Shown here piece by piece: positions 46,736 to 58,828 of a stretch of DNA of 64,000 nucleotides. How positions within the stretch are numbered: the stretch's first letter is position 1; every line of letters starts with the position of its first letter. The stretch lies in assembly GCA_036250195.1 (NCBI GenBank), contig JAVHZZ010000006.1, forward strand, positions 166,676,424 through 166,740,423, given 5' to 3'. The DNA is from Mixophyes australis (taxonomy: Eukaryota > Chordata > Amphibia > Anura > Limnodynastidae). The position numbers and the translations under genes were made by a program. The notes under the pieces are model-generated. The model made no database searches. It was given only the letters and a program-made list of their open reading frames with translations, and was not told the origin of the DNA.

Positions 46736-46765
46736 AACGTCTCTTTCATATCAAATTCATTAGAT
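46588..46765 (-). CDS. PKIG: PKIG first coding exon
   Basis: The exon runs from 46765 (acceptor CTTCAG after T8/T6 tracts) to 46588 (donor GTTAGT). Coding starts at 46735. The 30-nt leader contains an upstream ATG (about 46760) with a four-codon open frame, ATG AAT TTG ATA TGA, which could temper translation. Upstream non-coding exons are expected but were not identified. Confidence 0.9.
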
Positions 46766-48139
46766 CTGAAGTCACAGAAAAAAAACAAAAAACATTTTCA
46801 ATGTAAAGTGTGGCGGTTACATGGCTACAAGCACCCGGCTTCTCTGTATATGCTTTGTGAAGGCAGCCGTGTATGAGCCTGACACTTGCTGCACTGTGGC
46901 CTAAGAGACAGTATAGGACGTGTTAAGGGCGTATCCTAATGCTCTGTGATGGCTCAGGGCTTTACCCCAGAATTGGGCAGTAGGTACATATGTACTAGTA
47001 TCGGGAGCTTATCAGAACTGAGCATACTGGAGTTGTTAATATTGGGGTTGCTTTTTCCCCCTATGTACGGCAGGATTTTTGTCTAGGTCTATGGACACAG
47101 AGAGTGAGGGGGTTTCTCTTAGCCTGAAAACAAAGAACATCTTGCGCTCAGGTGACAAAAAATAAATAAAGTATCGAGCATCAAGTTTTGTCCATGCTAT
47201 GGAAACAGTCTGTACTTTGAGCAGGGGCGTTGTATGAATGCAGTGTTCCTGTGTGCAGGAGTAATGCTTGTTCCCAACCTCCTCCCTCTGTCCTAAAAAG
47301 GCCAATATATTTTGTTAGGACGGGGGCGGGTCTAGAAAAACTGCATTCACATGATTTAAGTGATTTTGGATCTCCTGACGTCTGGGGTATATCAATGTCT
47401 GGATAGGACACCTTGGGTGCAAGGGGTCACAAGTTAATAGGATGGCGTGAGGTCCTCACAAGCTGCACCTCTGGTAGATATACCAGTGATTTTAAGTTTT
47501 GTTCTTTAATTTGTAAGCGTTCCATCTGTGCTCATAGTTATCCAGCAGATGGCAGCAGGGAAACAGGGCTTTATTGCACTTATATATTCAATATCAGCAA
47601 CGCGGTAATGGATGGGATGGCTGTGTCTAGAAACTAATGGAGTAATTGATCTAAAATTCTGCTGATAGCATTTACAGGGCAAAATGGATTTACAGCACAA
47701 CGCAGCCAACCAGAATACGTTCCACAGGTACATTAAGCAGCGTTGCTGCTTGAAAAGTAAAGAGAAAGTGCACACTTAATGGACATTTACCGGCCACATC
47801 ATAGGCTGCCTCACCACTGAGTGAGAGATGCACAGCAAATATTACATTACGAGAACATTTAAAGGTTATTTATTTTACACAAGAAAATATGTTTTAAAGG
47901 TTTTATATATTGAGTAAAATAGGAGTACTCCCATGCCAGAGATATTATGTTGAAAACGAAGAGCTGGGTAAATAGAAACAAGTATTCCACCATTCTTATG
48001 TTAAATTGACCATTTGTGTGCACTTTTACACTACTACACAAAAAGTAATTTGTCATCCTCAACTAATATGAATAAAGTGTCAATAAAATATGGTTCCTTA
48101 TGCACAATTATTAGGTATATTTATGAAAGTTATATAAAC

Positions 48140-48338
48140 ACCTAGGGGAGAGATGCTCAAACTTAGTCCTCAAGAGCTACCAACAGGTCATGTTTTATGA
48201 TTTCTGTCTGTAAAAAAGGTGGAATAATTACTGACCCTTCCAAATAAAATAACTACCCTGTGCATGATTAAAGTAATCCTGAATACATGATTTGCTGGTA
48301 GCTCTTGAGGACTGAGTTTGGGCACGTCTGATCTAGGG
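48140..48338. mobile_element. hAT-like MITE with 7/8 target-site duplication
   Basis: 183-bp element 48148-48330. The left end, GAGAGATGCTCAAACT, and right-end complement, CAGACGTGCCCAAACT, continue into agtcctcaagagctaccaac on both sides. The flanks are ACCTAGGG and ATCTAGGG. These features fit hAT MITEs. Confidence 0.85.
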
Positions 48339-50649
48339 GGTACCGCTAGTAATACTCGCTGGTTATAACTTCACAATGTAAAAAATAGGGAAGTAATTTT
48401 TCTATAAGGATCGCAGCGGGACATGTACTAATACTTTATACAATATGTTTAATATATTTTTAACTCTTTTTTTTTTTTTTTTGGACTTGGAAGCCCAGCT
48501 AGCCAGGTCATACAAGCACAGATCTCCGAGACTAGTCCGGCATAGCAGTAAATTATCACTTTAAGCTCAGGGGCAGTATCACCATGGCTGTTGAATATCG
48601 CTTAGCAACCTCAGCAAAGATTTTATTGATAAATTGTGGTTACAACACATTTTTATTACTGAAATAATTGGCGATAAAAAAAAAAAAAAAAACACATTGT
48701 TTTTGAGACTTGATAATAAATTGGCCCCTGTGTATAATACATATTTTTACTCAACAGATTCTAATTTTTTTTTAAAAAAAGGTAAATCTAAGCCCACGTA
48801 TTGTAGAATAGTTATGTTGTAATATAAAATGTAACAAAACATGTGAACTTTACAGCACAAAATAATTTAGAACATTGAAATATCTAATAATTATGGTTTA
48901 TTTGGATGGTTAGCGGTGATTTCCATGGTAATTTAGTGGGTGTGTGAGGAAGACACAATTGGGGACATTTATGAAAAGCGGTATACAAGTAACTATACAA
49001 GAAACAGGAGTAACCGATGCCCCCACGGGCCACAATCAGGTGACTACAAGGTGATGGGTGTACTTGTCACTACGCCAAAATCATACAGATCAATTAGTAT
49101 ATGTTACGTAAAGTTATACACGTCGCACCAAAAGTGCATATACTTTTGACTTTACATAAATAGACCATATTATTAATATGTACCAGAAATGGATGTATTA
49201 ACTTTATGTTTCATGTACAGATGTGTTTGAAGCAACAATCTTCCCCCAACGGTTTGACAGGACCCTGCTGACATTACTGCTTTGTACTGCTTCATCTATC
49301 TAACTCTCACTCTGTGGCTTCTTGTTCCCATTCCCGTCCTTAAATCACATCACTGACCCCGTCACGTGCTGCTCTATCCTTATTCATATGATCACAGGAG
49401 AGGACCACAGCCTCTTACAAGATCAGCTCATCTCCTCCTGTCTCCATTCTGGTGATCTGCCCGGCTAATATACAGGTTACAAACTGAGATGAATCAAGAC
49501 AATAAGGTGCTCAAACTCTGGTCAAATGCAAATTACAAAATGGTACTTTCATTCATAGGTGATCTGTTCTATTATATTGCTGACAAGGCTTACATGCGGA
49601 CTGAAGTTATACATTGTACTCTGGCAGCAGTGGTGGACTATAATAGGGGTATCTGACACATCAGTCCAGAGCCCAGGGTTATAAGGGGGCCTTAACCATC
49701 CTCAAACTCAGTGGTAGAAATATAACCACAGAAAGAGGTACAATGAGTATCGGATAAAGGGGAGATGTTTATGCTGTTTGAAGTTAAATTACTTTGGTGT
49801 GGACTAAAACTTTGGAATCATATTGTGGGTATGTCCAGATAGAGGAGGGCATGGTCAAGGTGGATCTGAGATGTGGCCTGCACAGGATATAGCAAGGCAG
49901 AGGACCACCTAACACAACCTCCCTCTACCCTGATCAATGCCTGAGTGAAGATGGCGGCGGCCAGCGGGGAATCAGGAATATTGGAAAGTATGGTATAAAT
50001 ACACTTATAGGCAGGGACATGCTATGTGTTCTAAATAGTATTTCAACTCTAGTCTGGAGTGTATATTGGGAGTGTTTCAGTTTATAATCAGACAAGGAAA
50101 AAGTATGTAAAGCAGTGTTAGTCTTAAACCTAGTGTTACTGATATATCATATCTACATATTCTTCTTAGTTTACAAAATTCAACAGTGAAATAAGAGAAG
50201 GAACAGCTGTGAGCACTGGGTTGGATACAATTCAAAAAGTCAGCACAATTATATATAATATGCTCTCACAAATCACCCAAAGTTGCATGCCAGACCCTGG
50301 TCTCCTCATTCTAGGGCTCACCTCTAGTTGGTCCCCAATGACTTCATATGCCAGAAGGGCTCGGGAAAAGGGAGGAAGGGTACATTACATATTCAGTCTG
50401 TCTCCGTGACCTCTAAGACACAAGAATTGTTTCCATGACGTGCTTAGCATATCATGGGACATCTAGTACAACAAAAAAAGGAACTCATCTCAAATGTGAA
50501 GAATGAAGGTGGAAAGTGCTAGGGAAATGTCTTGCTATCAATTATTACAACTGGATTTTAGGTCAAATTAATCCTGGAATACATAAAAATCTAAATGTAT
50601 AAGCACGTGTGGAATAGACTATGCAAGTGAAGTATATATAGGTTCTGTC

Positions 50650-51012
50650 TCCATAATAATCCGGTATACACTGCCCTGTCTGCAGTCTGCACTGTTGTCC
50701 GGTATACACTGTCCTGCCTGCACTGTAACCCAATATACACTGCACTGTCTGCACTGTTACCCGGTATACACTGCCTTGCCTGCACTGTAACCCTGTATAC
50801 ACTGTCCTGTCTGCACTGTAATCCGGTATACACTGCCCTGCCTGCACTGTAACCCGATATACACTGCCCTGTCTCCACTGTAACCCGGTATACACTGTCC
50901 CATCTCCACTGTAATCCGGTATACACTACTCTTTCTGTACTATAATCCTGTATCAAATGTCCTTACTGCACTATAACCCAATATACACTCTCCTGTCTGC
51001 ACGATAACCCAG
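50650..51012. repeat. 31-bp minisatellite, ~11 copies
   Basis: The unit is approximately CACTGCCCTGCCTGCACTGT then AACCCGGTATA, repeated with substitutions; the first unit has a 7-bp insertion. Open frames of 110-121 codons on the minus strand are products of the repeat, not genes. Confidence 0.93.
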
Positions 51013-51269
51013 TATTATAATCAAGCTTGTTCCTTGGGGTGAACCATGGCAGCAGCTGAACTATATATTACAGGTCCTCCAATTTGTACCACATTCTATC
51101 CTAAGAACATACACCACTGTTTCTGTGTCTGAAAATGTGTTCTTTTTTTGTATAAATCTTCTTAGGAGTATCATCTCCACACGCTGGAAAATGTTATTTT
51201 GTTGGGTCAACTCATATTCATCAGAATGCTACAAATTCACTAACAACCAGTGGCAACTGTGAAGTGTAA

Positions 51270-51550
51270 CCAGTATATGGGGGGGGTACCCAGTGCATAA
51301 GGCATATGAGGGGATAACCAGTGCACAGGGTATATGAGGGGAGTACCCAATGCACAGGGTATATAAGGGGGTACCTAGGGCGCAAATTATATGAGGGGGG
51401 TAACCAGTGCACAGGGTATATAGGGGGGTACCTAGTGCGCAGGGCATATGAGGGGAGTACCCAGTGCACAGGGCATATGAAGGGGGTACCCAGAGTAAAA
51501 TGTATATGAGGTAGTACCCAGTGTAAAGGGTATATGAGGGACACCCACTT
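51270..51550. repeat. ~29-bp minisatellite, ~9 copies
   Basis: The unit is approximately GGGGGTACCCAGTGCACAGG then GTATATGAG, 28-31 bp, with variable G-run lengths. It lies 260 bp from the 50.65-51.01-kb array but has a different unit. Open frames across it are repeat artefacts. Confidence 0.92.
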
Positions 51551-52059
51551 TGAAGTTAAGGGTATATAAGCACTTTTTGTCCTATTGGGAGAGAGGTGCT
51601 ACATAAATAAAATTATAATTCGTATCATTAGATGAGGAATAATGACAAGGGATATATGAAGAGCAATGGCAATGGGTACAATAAATCAATTATTGAAATA
51701 ATAATATAGATATATACCAGGTGGTTTGATTCTCCAGCATTTGAAGGGTTAATATAATCTAAAGCAGAGTTTATCAACATTTATGTATCATGTAACCCCT
51801 TGGATGTACTTGGTAAACATTAAACATATAGTGTATTCATTCACCCCCATTTATTCCAAAGACCCCCAAATGTGTCCAGAGGTCTGCTAATTATCCCTTT
51901 ATATCTAAAAATTGCCTTTAAATATCTTTTATTCATTACGAATATCTTAAACTGTTATATGGAGTTAAATTTAACTGGTAGAAATACCCCTTTAATCAAG
52001 CGTACCACAAGCTTGAGACACTCTACAAGTATAGATGAGCGAAATCTAACATGGTTTGT

Positions 52060-52210
52060 GACAGAACCAGCGGTGGAAGTGGGCTGTTATACGATGGCAT
52101 ACCATACCGCTACTTCTTCCACTGCCTTCATTGTAACACTATCACATTCCATTCACATACATTTTCTATACCGCCACTTCTAAATTTCCACTTCCACCAC
52201 TGGGAGGAAC
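52060..52210. mobile_element. hAT-like MITE, cagcggtggaagtgg termini
   Basis: CAGCGGTGGAAGTGG at 52068 and CCACTTCCACCACTG ending at 52202 form terminal inverted repeats of a 135-bp element. The flanking 8-mers GACAGAAC and GGAGGAAC match in five positions, so the duplication is eroded. Confidence 0.6.
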
Positions 52211-53472
52211 AGACCGATTTACATGCGAGGGTGCAAAGTTACAGTCATGCAATCTTTGAGTGCTACCTTTTATATTTTGACTGCAGAATGCCATTCCGCA
52301 TAACATTTTTCATTTCTTTTTTGGCGGAATTTAAATGTAATTGAATAAAACTAGAATGTCGACATCAATTCCTTCTACCGTGTTGTGTCGTGTGGTATTA
52401 CTGGGAGGACTTGAGGACAAATTCAGCAAGCGAAACATGTTAAATCTTGAATTGAATATGGAGGTGAATATTCAGCGGAACAGTTTTGAAATGGAGGGGA
52501 ATATAACACATGATGTAAATTAACCTGAGCTTCTGAAGCCATATGTGTTTTATTTGAAATTCTTTGACTATTTAGAAACTTCTCCTAAAAAGGCATCATT
52601 CCCTTCACACACTCACAAAAGGTTGTCTGTCTTGAAAAGAACAATGGATATGACACAAAGTGGGTATGGACGAGGAGTCACCTTTTATAAAGGTTGTAAA
52701 AGGAAGCTTCAGTCTCTTTGCTGTGTGGGCCAGAATGACAGGCAGATTGCTTTGGCAGGTTAATAAAGAAAGAGATAGCTGGAACGTTTTAATGCCAATT
52801 TAAGAGGCTGTTTCATATGTACAATACAACTATTTATTTGTGTACTAGTATGGTCTTGTTTTAGGGTTCATTTGTAATTTACCTTATTTAAATAAAAATT
52901 TTGGTTTTAGAAAGTAAGAAGAAGCATGAAAACTGTTTCCTTTTTTAAATTCCTTTGACGACGTAAATGCAGAAGAGGAGCTATTTATTAACAAGGTATT
53001 TGAGGGATTACAATTACAAAGAGTATATGAGGGGTAAAAACAAAGGGTGAATGTGGTGTAGCCACTGCAAAGTCTTTACCAAGTGAACATTTAGTGTCAT
53101 ACAAATAACCTTTAAAACATTAAAAGCATCAGTATAACCAAGAAGATAAATAAATATATCTTCATCCAGCTGTATTTATCATATCTTTTAGCTGCCCAGC
53201 TTCCAAAACCTCCTGGCACAGACTTCAAAGTTCAGTCACGTCCTTGAGTTCTATGGAGACTGAACTTTGAAGTGGGCTCCAGAGAGGCCAGCCGCAGTGC
53301 TTGAGGCACCAACAGTTAATAGAGACGGTAATGTATATATGATGTACTGGAATCCCGTGTGAAAATGAAGGTTTGAAGTAGACGGACTACAATGGCTCCA
53401 CGGACTACAGTTGCCTGATAACCACCCACTTATACAGGTCTCTGTTGTCATGTATTGCTTTGCTTTATAATG

Positions 53473-53476
<4 letters not shown>

Positions 53477-53503
<27 letters not shown>
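53477..53503. repeat. (GT)n microsatellite
   Basis: Uninterrupted GT run. The other TG runs are at 13549-13585, 20660-20683 and 30803-30825. Confidence 0.95.
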
Positions 53504-53792
53504 CGCTCACTATCACTTCTTATCCACCCACTCCCCTTATTAAGAAGCAGACCATAACGGTTTATTTCCTGTAAAGCCTATGTCTGTATTTTGTGTTGCT
53601 GATGAAACAGGTAGGGTTTTCCCTGGTGCAGGCCCTGAAAACATCAACTGGACGTGAAACAATCCTCAACACACTCTCAAGCGTTACACAACAAACTAGA
53701 TTATGCTTCAGATTACTCCTTACTTCAGGATACAGTGGTTGCTCTTTTTTAGGCATATTCAAGATACTCCACAGCAAAAAATTCTCCTAGAC

Positions 53793-53868
53793 AAAGTTAT
53801 TATTAACATTTATTTATAGAGCACCAGCTGTACAGTGCTGTAGAATTGGGCATTACATTGTAGAGGGC
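53793..53868 (-). repeat. SINE/LINE 3' tail fragment, reverse orientation
   Basis: The minus strand reads ...ctacagcactgtacagctgg tgctctataaataaatg, the 'cagcgctg...ggcgctatataaa' tail shared with the SINEs at 13.4 and 19.1 kb. Confidence 0.55.
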
Positions 53869-55139
53869 CTGAAAAACCAAAACCCAGAAATGTCATGTAT
53901 TACACAAAATCCAGCACATTACATTGCACTGGTGATGTGGTTCAGCTTTATCCAGATCTTGTTTGTGTTTCATCAGGCAGTCATTGTAATAGGCATCATT
54001 GGTGAAGCATTAAACAATCAACCCTTCAGATGGGACTGCCCTCTATGCATTCTTGTTAATATAGGGCAAGATGCACACCCTTCGTTACCCTAAGAACTTT
54101 CCTTCATCCCTCCATGGCCTATGGTTTCCATATTATAATTATATGTATATATATCTCTGTCGAGTGCATTCCAACACCCAAGAAAACTGCAAGGGTTTAA
54201 GCTGGTCAGTGGCGCAGAAATCCGCAAAATAGAAAGGTCAGACATTTACGGGCAACCCTTTATAATGATCTCCCGCTGAGGATCACATATATTGCAACCA
54301 AGTTGTGTCTTAGTTTCTCCTTTTGCTGGGGTTTACAGCGTAAATTTGTCTATAGTTCATAAATATGACCACCTTAGGTGCATGTTCAAAGAGTTTATCC
54401 GCTTACATTTTTTAAAGGATTGGGATTGTTACATGCAAGTTGTGAGATTTTTCCTCCATTCCTCTTTTACATTATGAGGTCTCCAACAAATTGTACAATA
54501 CACTGTATTTCAGGAACACTCTCTGCATTAACACAGCATACTCTACAATATTCCCAACTAGGAATTTCTAACTATTTACTTTTGTTTATCCCTGGAAGCA
54601 TCAGACCGCAGTCTATTCTGCCAATTCTTTTCAATTGTTGGGGAAGATGTTTGAAATAATTGAGTGGGGGATTTGGATGGTAGAAAATGTTCATTGCACA
54701 AGATAGCAACCTTTCTGTTTACAATATTATGTTTCTACTTACCAGAGAACTTATTTCTCCTGGGACACTCGTAGCGGTTATGTTTCTGCAGGATACTCAC
54801 AATTCCAGGACCTTCTATCTAGTGCTGTTATTTAAATGCACTTTACATTTATGAGTATTTATTATGATAGGCCCTTCTTGCTTGAGAGGCTTCTTTGGTC
54901 CATATCTGTTACAATACTCATTGTGTACTTTACAGATTCAGCCGAACTCGTCTGTGTGGCAGCTGTCTTGTGCCACGTTTTTCAACCTATGAGTGTCATC
55001 CTGATAATGATAATTTAGAGGGGTGAAATGCTTTTGTTTCTATTCCCATCAAAGATGGTGTTTAGATAACTAGATGGTGGCTCTATTTGTCTATCCTTGT
55101 CTTTGGTCTGTGTTTCCCTACTGTTTATTTTTTTATTCA

Positions 55140-55221
55140 TTATCACTACTTATTATTTTGGCCATATGGCATCTGGTATACAAATAAAAAACATGCTTGT
55201 TACTTTATAAAAAAAAAAAAA
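55140..55221 (+). mobile_element. Poly-A tail of an unidentified retroposon
   Basis: An AATAAA (55184-55189) about 20 bp before an A-run ending near 55221 looks like a retroposed 3' end. The upstream sequence (54.1-55.1 kb) has no coding blocks that I can name, and no duplication was found. Confidence 0.4.
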
Positions 55222-55389
55222 GCCACATCAATCCTTGCTTTATATAGAATATGAACTGTTGGTGTTTTTCAATGGTGCTGAGCCCATTAACATCTTAACA
55301 GATGAGCAAACACTTTTGATTCCTGATTCTTATTACATAGTCGTAGCAGTCAGTGTAGTATAAGACCGGGTGTAACAATATTAATTTAC

Positions 55390-56275
55390 TGGAACATTTC
55401 AGCCAAAATTATGACTTCAAATATGAGAACTGAAATTGCTGGTGTTAAATATACTCTCTCTAATTTATATATATATTCCTATTGCATGCCTATGTACCTT
55501 AGTCAGGACTCCCAAAGTCTTCCTGAAGGGTAAACCAATAATCAAAGGTGATTCTAATTTGGCCCTGGAGACTTTCTTGGCCTCCTCTAGAGACTACTTA
55601 GCTACACCACAACCTGCTGTCAATAAAGCTTGTAATGTAGGGCTTCCTACTCAAGGAAGCGCTCTATCCCACTGACAGAGATAGCTTATTTTTCTCCTAC
55701 CCCCATCAATCATACTCCCGCCTTAATTATATTTTTCCTACTAAAACACCACATTGTTGTGATCAGCAATATCACGTTGTACCTCAAAAAGTATCTCCAT
55801 ATCCCACCTGCTTAAGCCAGTAAGGTCCTATAGCCTGAACTGTTCACTGCTTTCAGATGTCTTCATTCAACACACGATTAAAGAATGGAATTAGCTCATG
55901 TCCTATACTAGACACAACAACACAAGCATTTTAGTATTGTCTGAGAATAAACTTAACAATCCATTTACTATAGAGGAATGGGCAGGAGCAACTAAGAAAA
56001 CCTGCAGTGCAAAAATACCAGGGGTATATTTATCAAGCTGCGGGTTTGAAAAAGCGGAGATGTTGCCTATAGCAACCAATCAGATTCTAGCTGTCATTCT
56101 GCAGAATGCATTAAATAAATGATAAATAGAATCTGATTGGTTGCTATAAGCAACATCTCTACTTTTTCAAACCTGCAGCTTGATAAATTTACCCCCTGGA
56201 GATGATGGCTACTTTTTCCCATATTAATAAAACAAATAGCTCCTGATGATCTCAGGATGGTAAATAGAATCTCTG
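55390..56275 (+). mobile_element. L1-like LINE ORF2 fragment (endonuclease to RT start), broken by a MITE
   Basis: 55400-55680 encodes EIAGVKYTLSNLYI and PIIKGDSNLALETFLASSRD, matching the L1 endonuclease GGDFN block with substitutions (GDSN). Later frames show DQQYH-type and LNNPFTIEEWAGATKKT pieces; the latter aligns with the N-terminal RT segment ending in PGPDG. It reaches KIPG at about 56020 and resumes as GDDGYFFPY at 56199 after an inserted MITE. Multiple stops and frame changes are present. Confidence 0.65.
56018..56201. mobile_element. Palindromic MITE (ggtaaatttatcaagctgc family)
   Basis: The left arm contains TTATCAAGCTGCGGGTTTGA then aaaagcggagatgttgc and the AACCAATCAGATTCT word. 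The right arm is its near-exact reverse complement. The flanks CCAGG and CCTGG look like an eroded 5-bp duplication. Removing the insert rejoins a LINE reading frame at a Pro-Gly-Asp site. Confidence 0.88.
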
Positions 56276-57839
56276 AATTGTGTCTTTATCTGTACAGCTA
56301 AATCATTCTACCTCACATTACTGCGCCAAGGGGATCTCACTTTTGCCAGTGTACTGTGGGTTCTCTAGCCCTAACTAGATGTATATGTAAGCCTCAGATG
56401 CATTCAAATGAGTTTACAGTACAATGTCTACAGGGTCTATGACAGAGTAAAATAGTACACATCATCTACTGAAAGGTATGGAAAGAACACCATTGAAATA
56501 GATCAGTATCTTTTTTGCACTGTTCAGTATATTTTAATTAAACATCATGAAAATCAAACAACCTTTACAAAAGTGCACAGAACAATGCAGTACTAGGAGA
56601 GACTAATCCCTGGTCTTTTGTGCTCACAGCCATTTCAAAGTGATCGGTATGCGTTTTGTTGTGCTTGGTCAGGTGATTGCACTCTTTATACAGGGAAGAC
56701 AATCAGACATTGGGCATCTGTACTGAGGAGTGAATTACTGAGTAATCATTGTGGAACAAGGCACTTGTACGGTTACTTAATAAAAAAAATATATGAGAAC
56801 CAACACTGGGCTAAAAAAAATAATCTTCTAGGGTTCAATTTTCCACACATTAGTGCTGGGCCAGTAGGTAAGCAGAAGAGGCAGGAATTAGGGTTGCAGT
56901 CAAAAGTCCAGAATTGATCCCAATTGCTATTCCTGTTTTCAATCATCAGTGGGAGAACTGCACCTTCAAATGAAGTCTGCACCTGGCCACAATAAGCAGG
57001 AGGGGCTCTCAGCTATTTCATTGCTTTTTAGATTCATCTAAGGCCATCAGGACACAAATAAGCATAACAGAGCATATATCAGAGCATTGCTTTGTTTACA
57101 TCTGGAGAGCTGCAGGGAGTACAGATATGCTGCACTTTTTATTTGGGTTCAAAACATTTTGACTTCCCCTTTCACATACTCCCTAAAAATTAAACTTCAG
57201 GTAAATGTGGGCTTCTCTGTACAGGGTATTAATCTGCATTGTTGAAAAGTGGATATACAGTAGTTATGCAGACTGACACGCATGCATATATAATACAATA
57301 CATATATAAAATTATTTAGACCATGGACAGTTAAGTAGTTACAATTTAGTGATATAAAATGTGAATGTACAATGTACATTTCAGTCTTGCCCTGACTTTC
57401 AACTGCATCCTTGTTAAAAGGTTACGTTCAATGGAGTATTCCCTACTTCATCACAAACATGCACTTCACATATTTTAGCCAATAGCCTCCAGGCTTCTGA
57501 TTTGAATAAAACCTAGTATGTCATTCATTCCGTTTCCAACTTTCGCTGGTCATATCGCACATGAATCTCAGGGATGCAACATATAGAAGCTATGTCCTCC
57601 AAACCAGCTTTTATCATTGAAATAGATCACAACCATTTGTATTTTCCATCTTACATTAGGTAAGTGGTTCCCAAACTTTTGCAGTTCGCGGCACCCTTAG
57701 AGTCTCCAAATTTTTTCAAGGCACCCCTCCAAAATAATTACTAAGCAGTCCTGTTTTAGAAGTAGTTGGGTCAAAAAATTGTAATAAGTATATAGGTCAC
57801 GACAGAAATACTTATTTAGTTGTATGCAAAAATGCCCCT

Positions 57840-58630
57840 CTGCATCCAGACACTCTGCCCCCTCTGCAACCAGGCACACTGCCCCCTCTGCATCAAGGCA
57901 CACTGCCCCCTCCCCTCTCTCACGTTGCCCCCTCTGCCCTCTGTCCCCTCCTCTGCCCTCTGTCACGCTGTTCCCCTCCTCTGCCCTCTGTCACCCTCCT
58001 ATGCCCTCTCTCACGCTGTCACCCTCCTCCTCTGCCATCTGCCCTCCTCCTCTGCCCTCTGTCCCCCTCCTCTGCCCTCTGTCCCCCTCCTCTGCTCTCT
58101 GACCCCCTCCTCTGCCCTCTGTCCCCCTCCTCTGCCCTCTGTCCCCCTCCTCCTTTGCCCTCTGACCCCTCCTCCTTTGCCCTCTGACCCCCTCCTCCTC
58201 TGCCCTCTGACCCCCTCCTCCTCTGCCCTCTGACCCCCTCCTCCTCTGCCCTCTGACCCCCTCCTCCTCTGCCCTCTGACCCCCTCCTCTGCCATCTGTC
58301 CCCCTCCTCTGTCCTCTGTCCCCCTCCTCTGTCCTCTGTCCCCCTCCTCTGCCCTCTGACCCCCTCCTCTGCCCTCCTCCTCTGCTCTCTGTCCCCCTCC
58401 TCTGCTCTCTGTCCCCCTCCTCTGCTCTCTGTCCCCCTCCTCTGCCCCCCTCCTCTGCCATATGCCCTCCTCCTCTGCTCTCTGTCTCCCTCCTCTGCCA
58501 TCTGCCCTCCTCCTCTGCCATCTGTCCCCCTCCTCTGCCATCTGTCCCCCTCCTCTGCCATATGCCCTCCTCCTCTGCTCTCTGTCCCCCTCCTCTGCCA
58601 TCCTACTCTGCCATCTGTCCCCCACCTCTG
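57840..58630. repeat. CT-rich minisatellite, ~15-bp unit
   Basis: About fifty variants of CTGTCCCCCTCCTCTGCCCT and shorter or longer versions, on a 15-18-bp period with higher-order groups. The strand is a nearly pure pyrimidine tract. The 176-235-codon minus-strand frames rich in RRGTEGRGGGQRAEE are repeat artefacts. Confidence 0.95.
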
Positions 58631-58636
58631 CCCCGC

Positions 58637-58828
58637 GCCAGCTATAGAAAAAAAGAAAGCAAACAGAAACTTACCAATCCGCGCGGCGCTAGGACCCTGC
58701 AGCCTCCTCTCTTGCACAGCTGTCACTGACGTCGATATTCAGTGACAGCTGCGGGAGAGAGAAGGCTGCAGGGTCCTAGCGCAGCGCGGATTGGTAAGTT
58801 TCTGTTTGCTTTCTTTTTTCTAGGGCTG
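58637..58828. repeat. Large near-perfect hairpin, ~90-bp arms
   Basis: The left arm contains AGAAAGCAAACAGAAACTTA then ccaatccgcgcggcgctagg and accctgcagcct. The right arm reads aggctgcagggtcctagcgc, agcgcggattggtaagtttc and tgtttgctttct. A centre of about 9 bp lies between gtcactga and tcagtgac. TTGGTAAGTTTCTG, a strong splice-donor-like word, occurs in both orientations. Confidence 0.93.

Noticed and set aside
50563..50956. Minus-strand frames of 110-121 codons with VYTGLQCRQ repeats
   Set aside because: Translation of the 31-bp tandem array in more than one frame. I also considered a CRISPR-like array, but the units are contiguous with no unique spacers, in a vertebrate genome.
51221..51544. 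Minus-strand frames with repeated PYTLCTGYP
   Set aside because: Product of the ~29-bp minisatellite.
54292..54659. Open frames before the poly-A tract at 55.2 kb
   Set aside because: I tried to read them as LINE ORF2 but found no reliable motif; only the tail is reported.
58011..58726. Minus-strand frames of 176-235 codons rich in RGGGQRAEE
   Set aside because: They are translations of the CT-rich minisatellite; several frames are open because the array lacks stop words. There is no start context, exon structure or homology.
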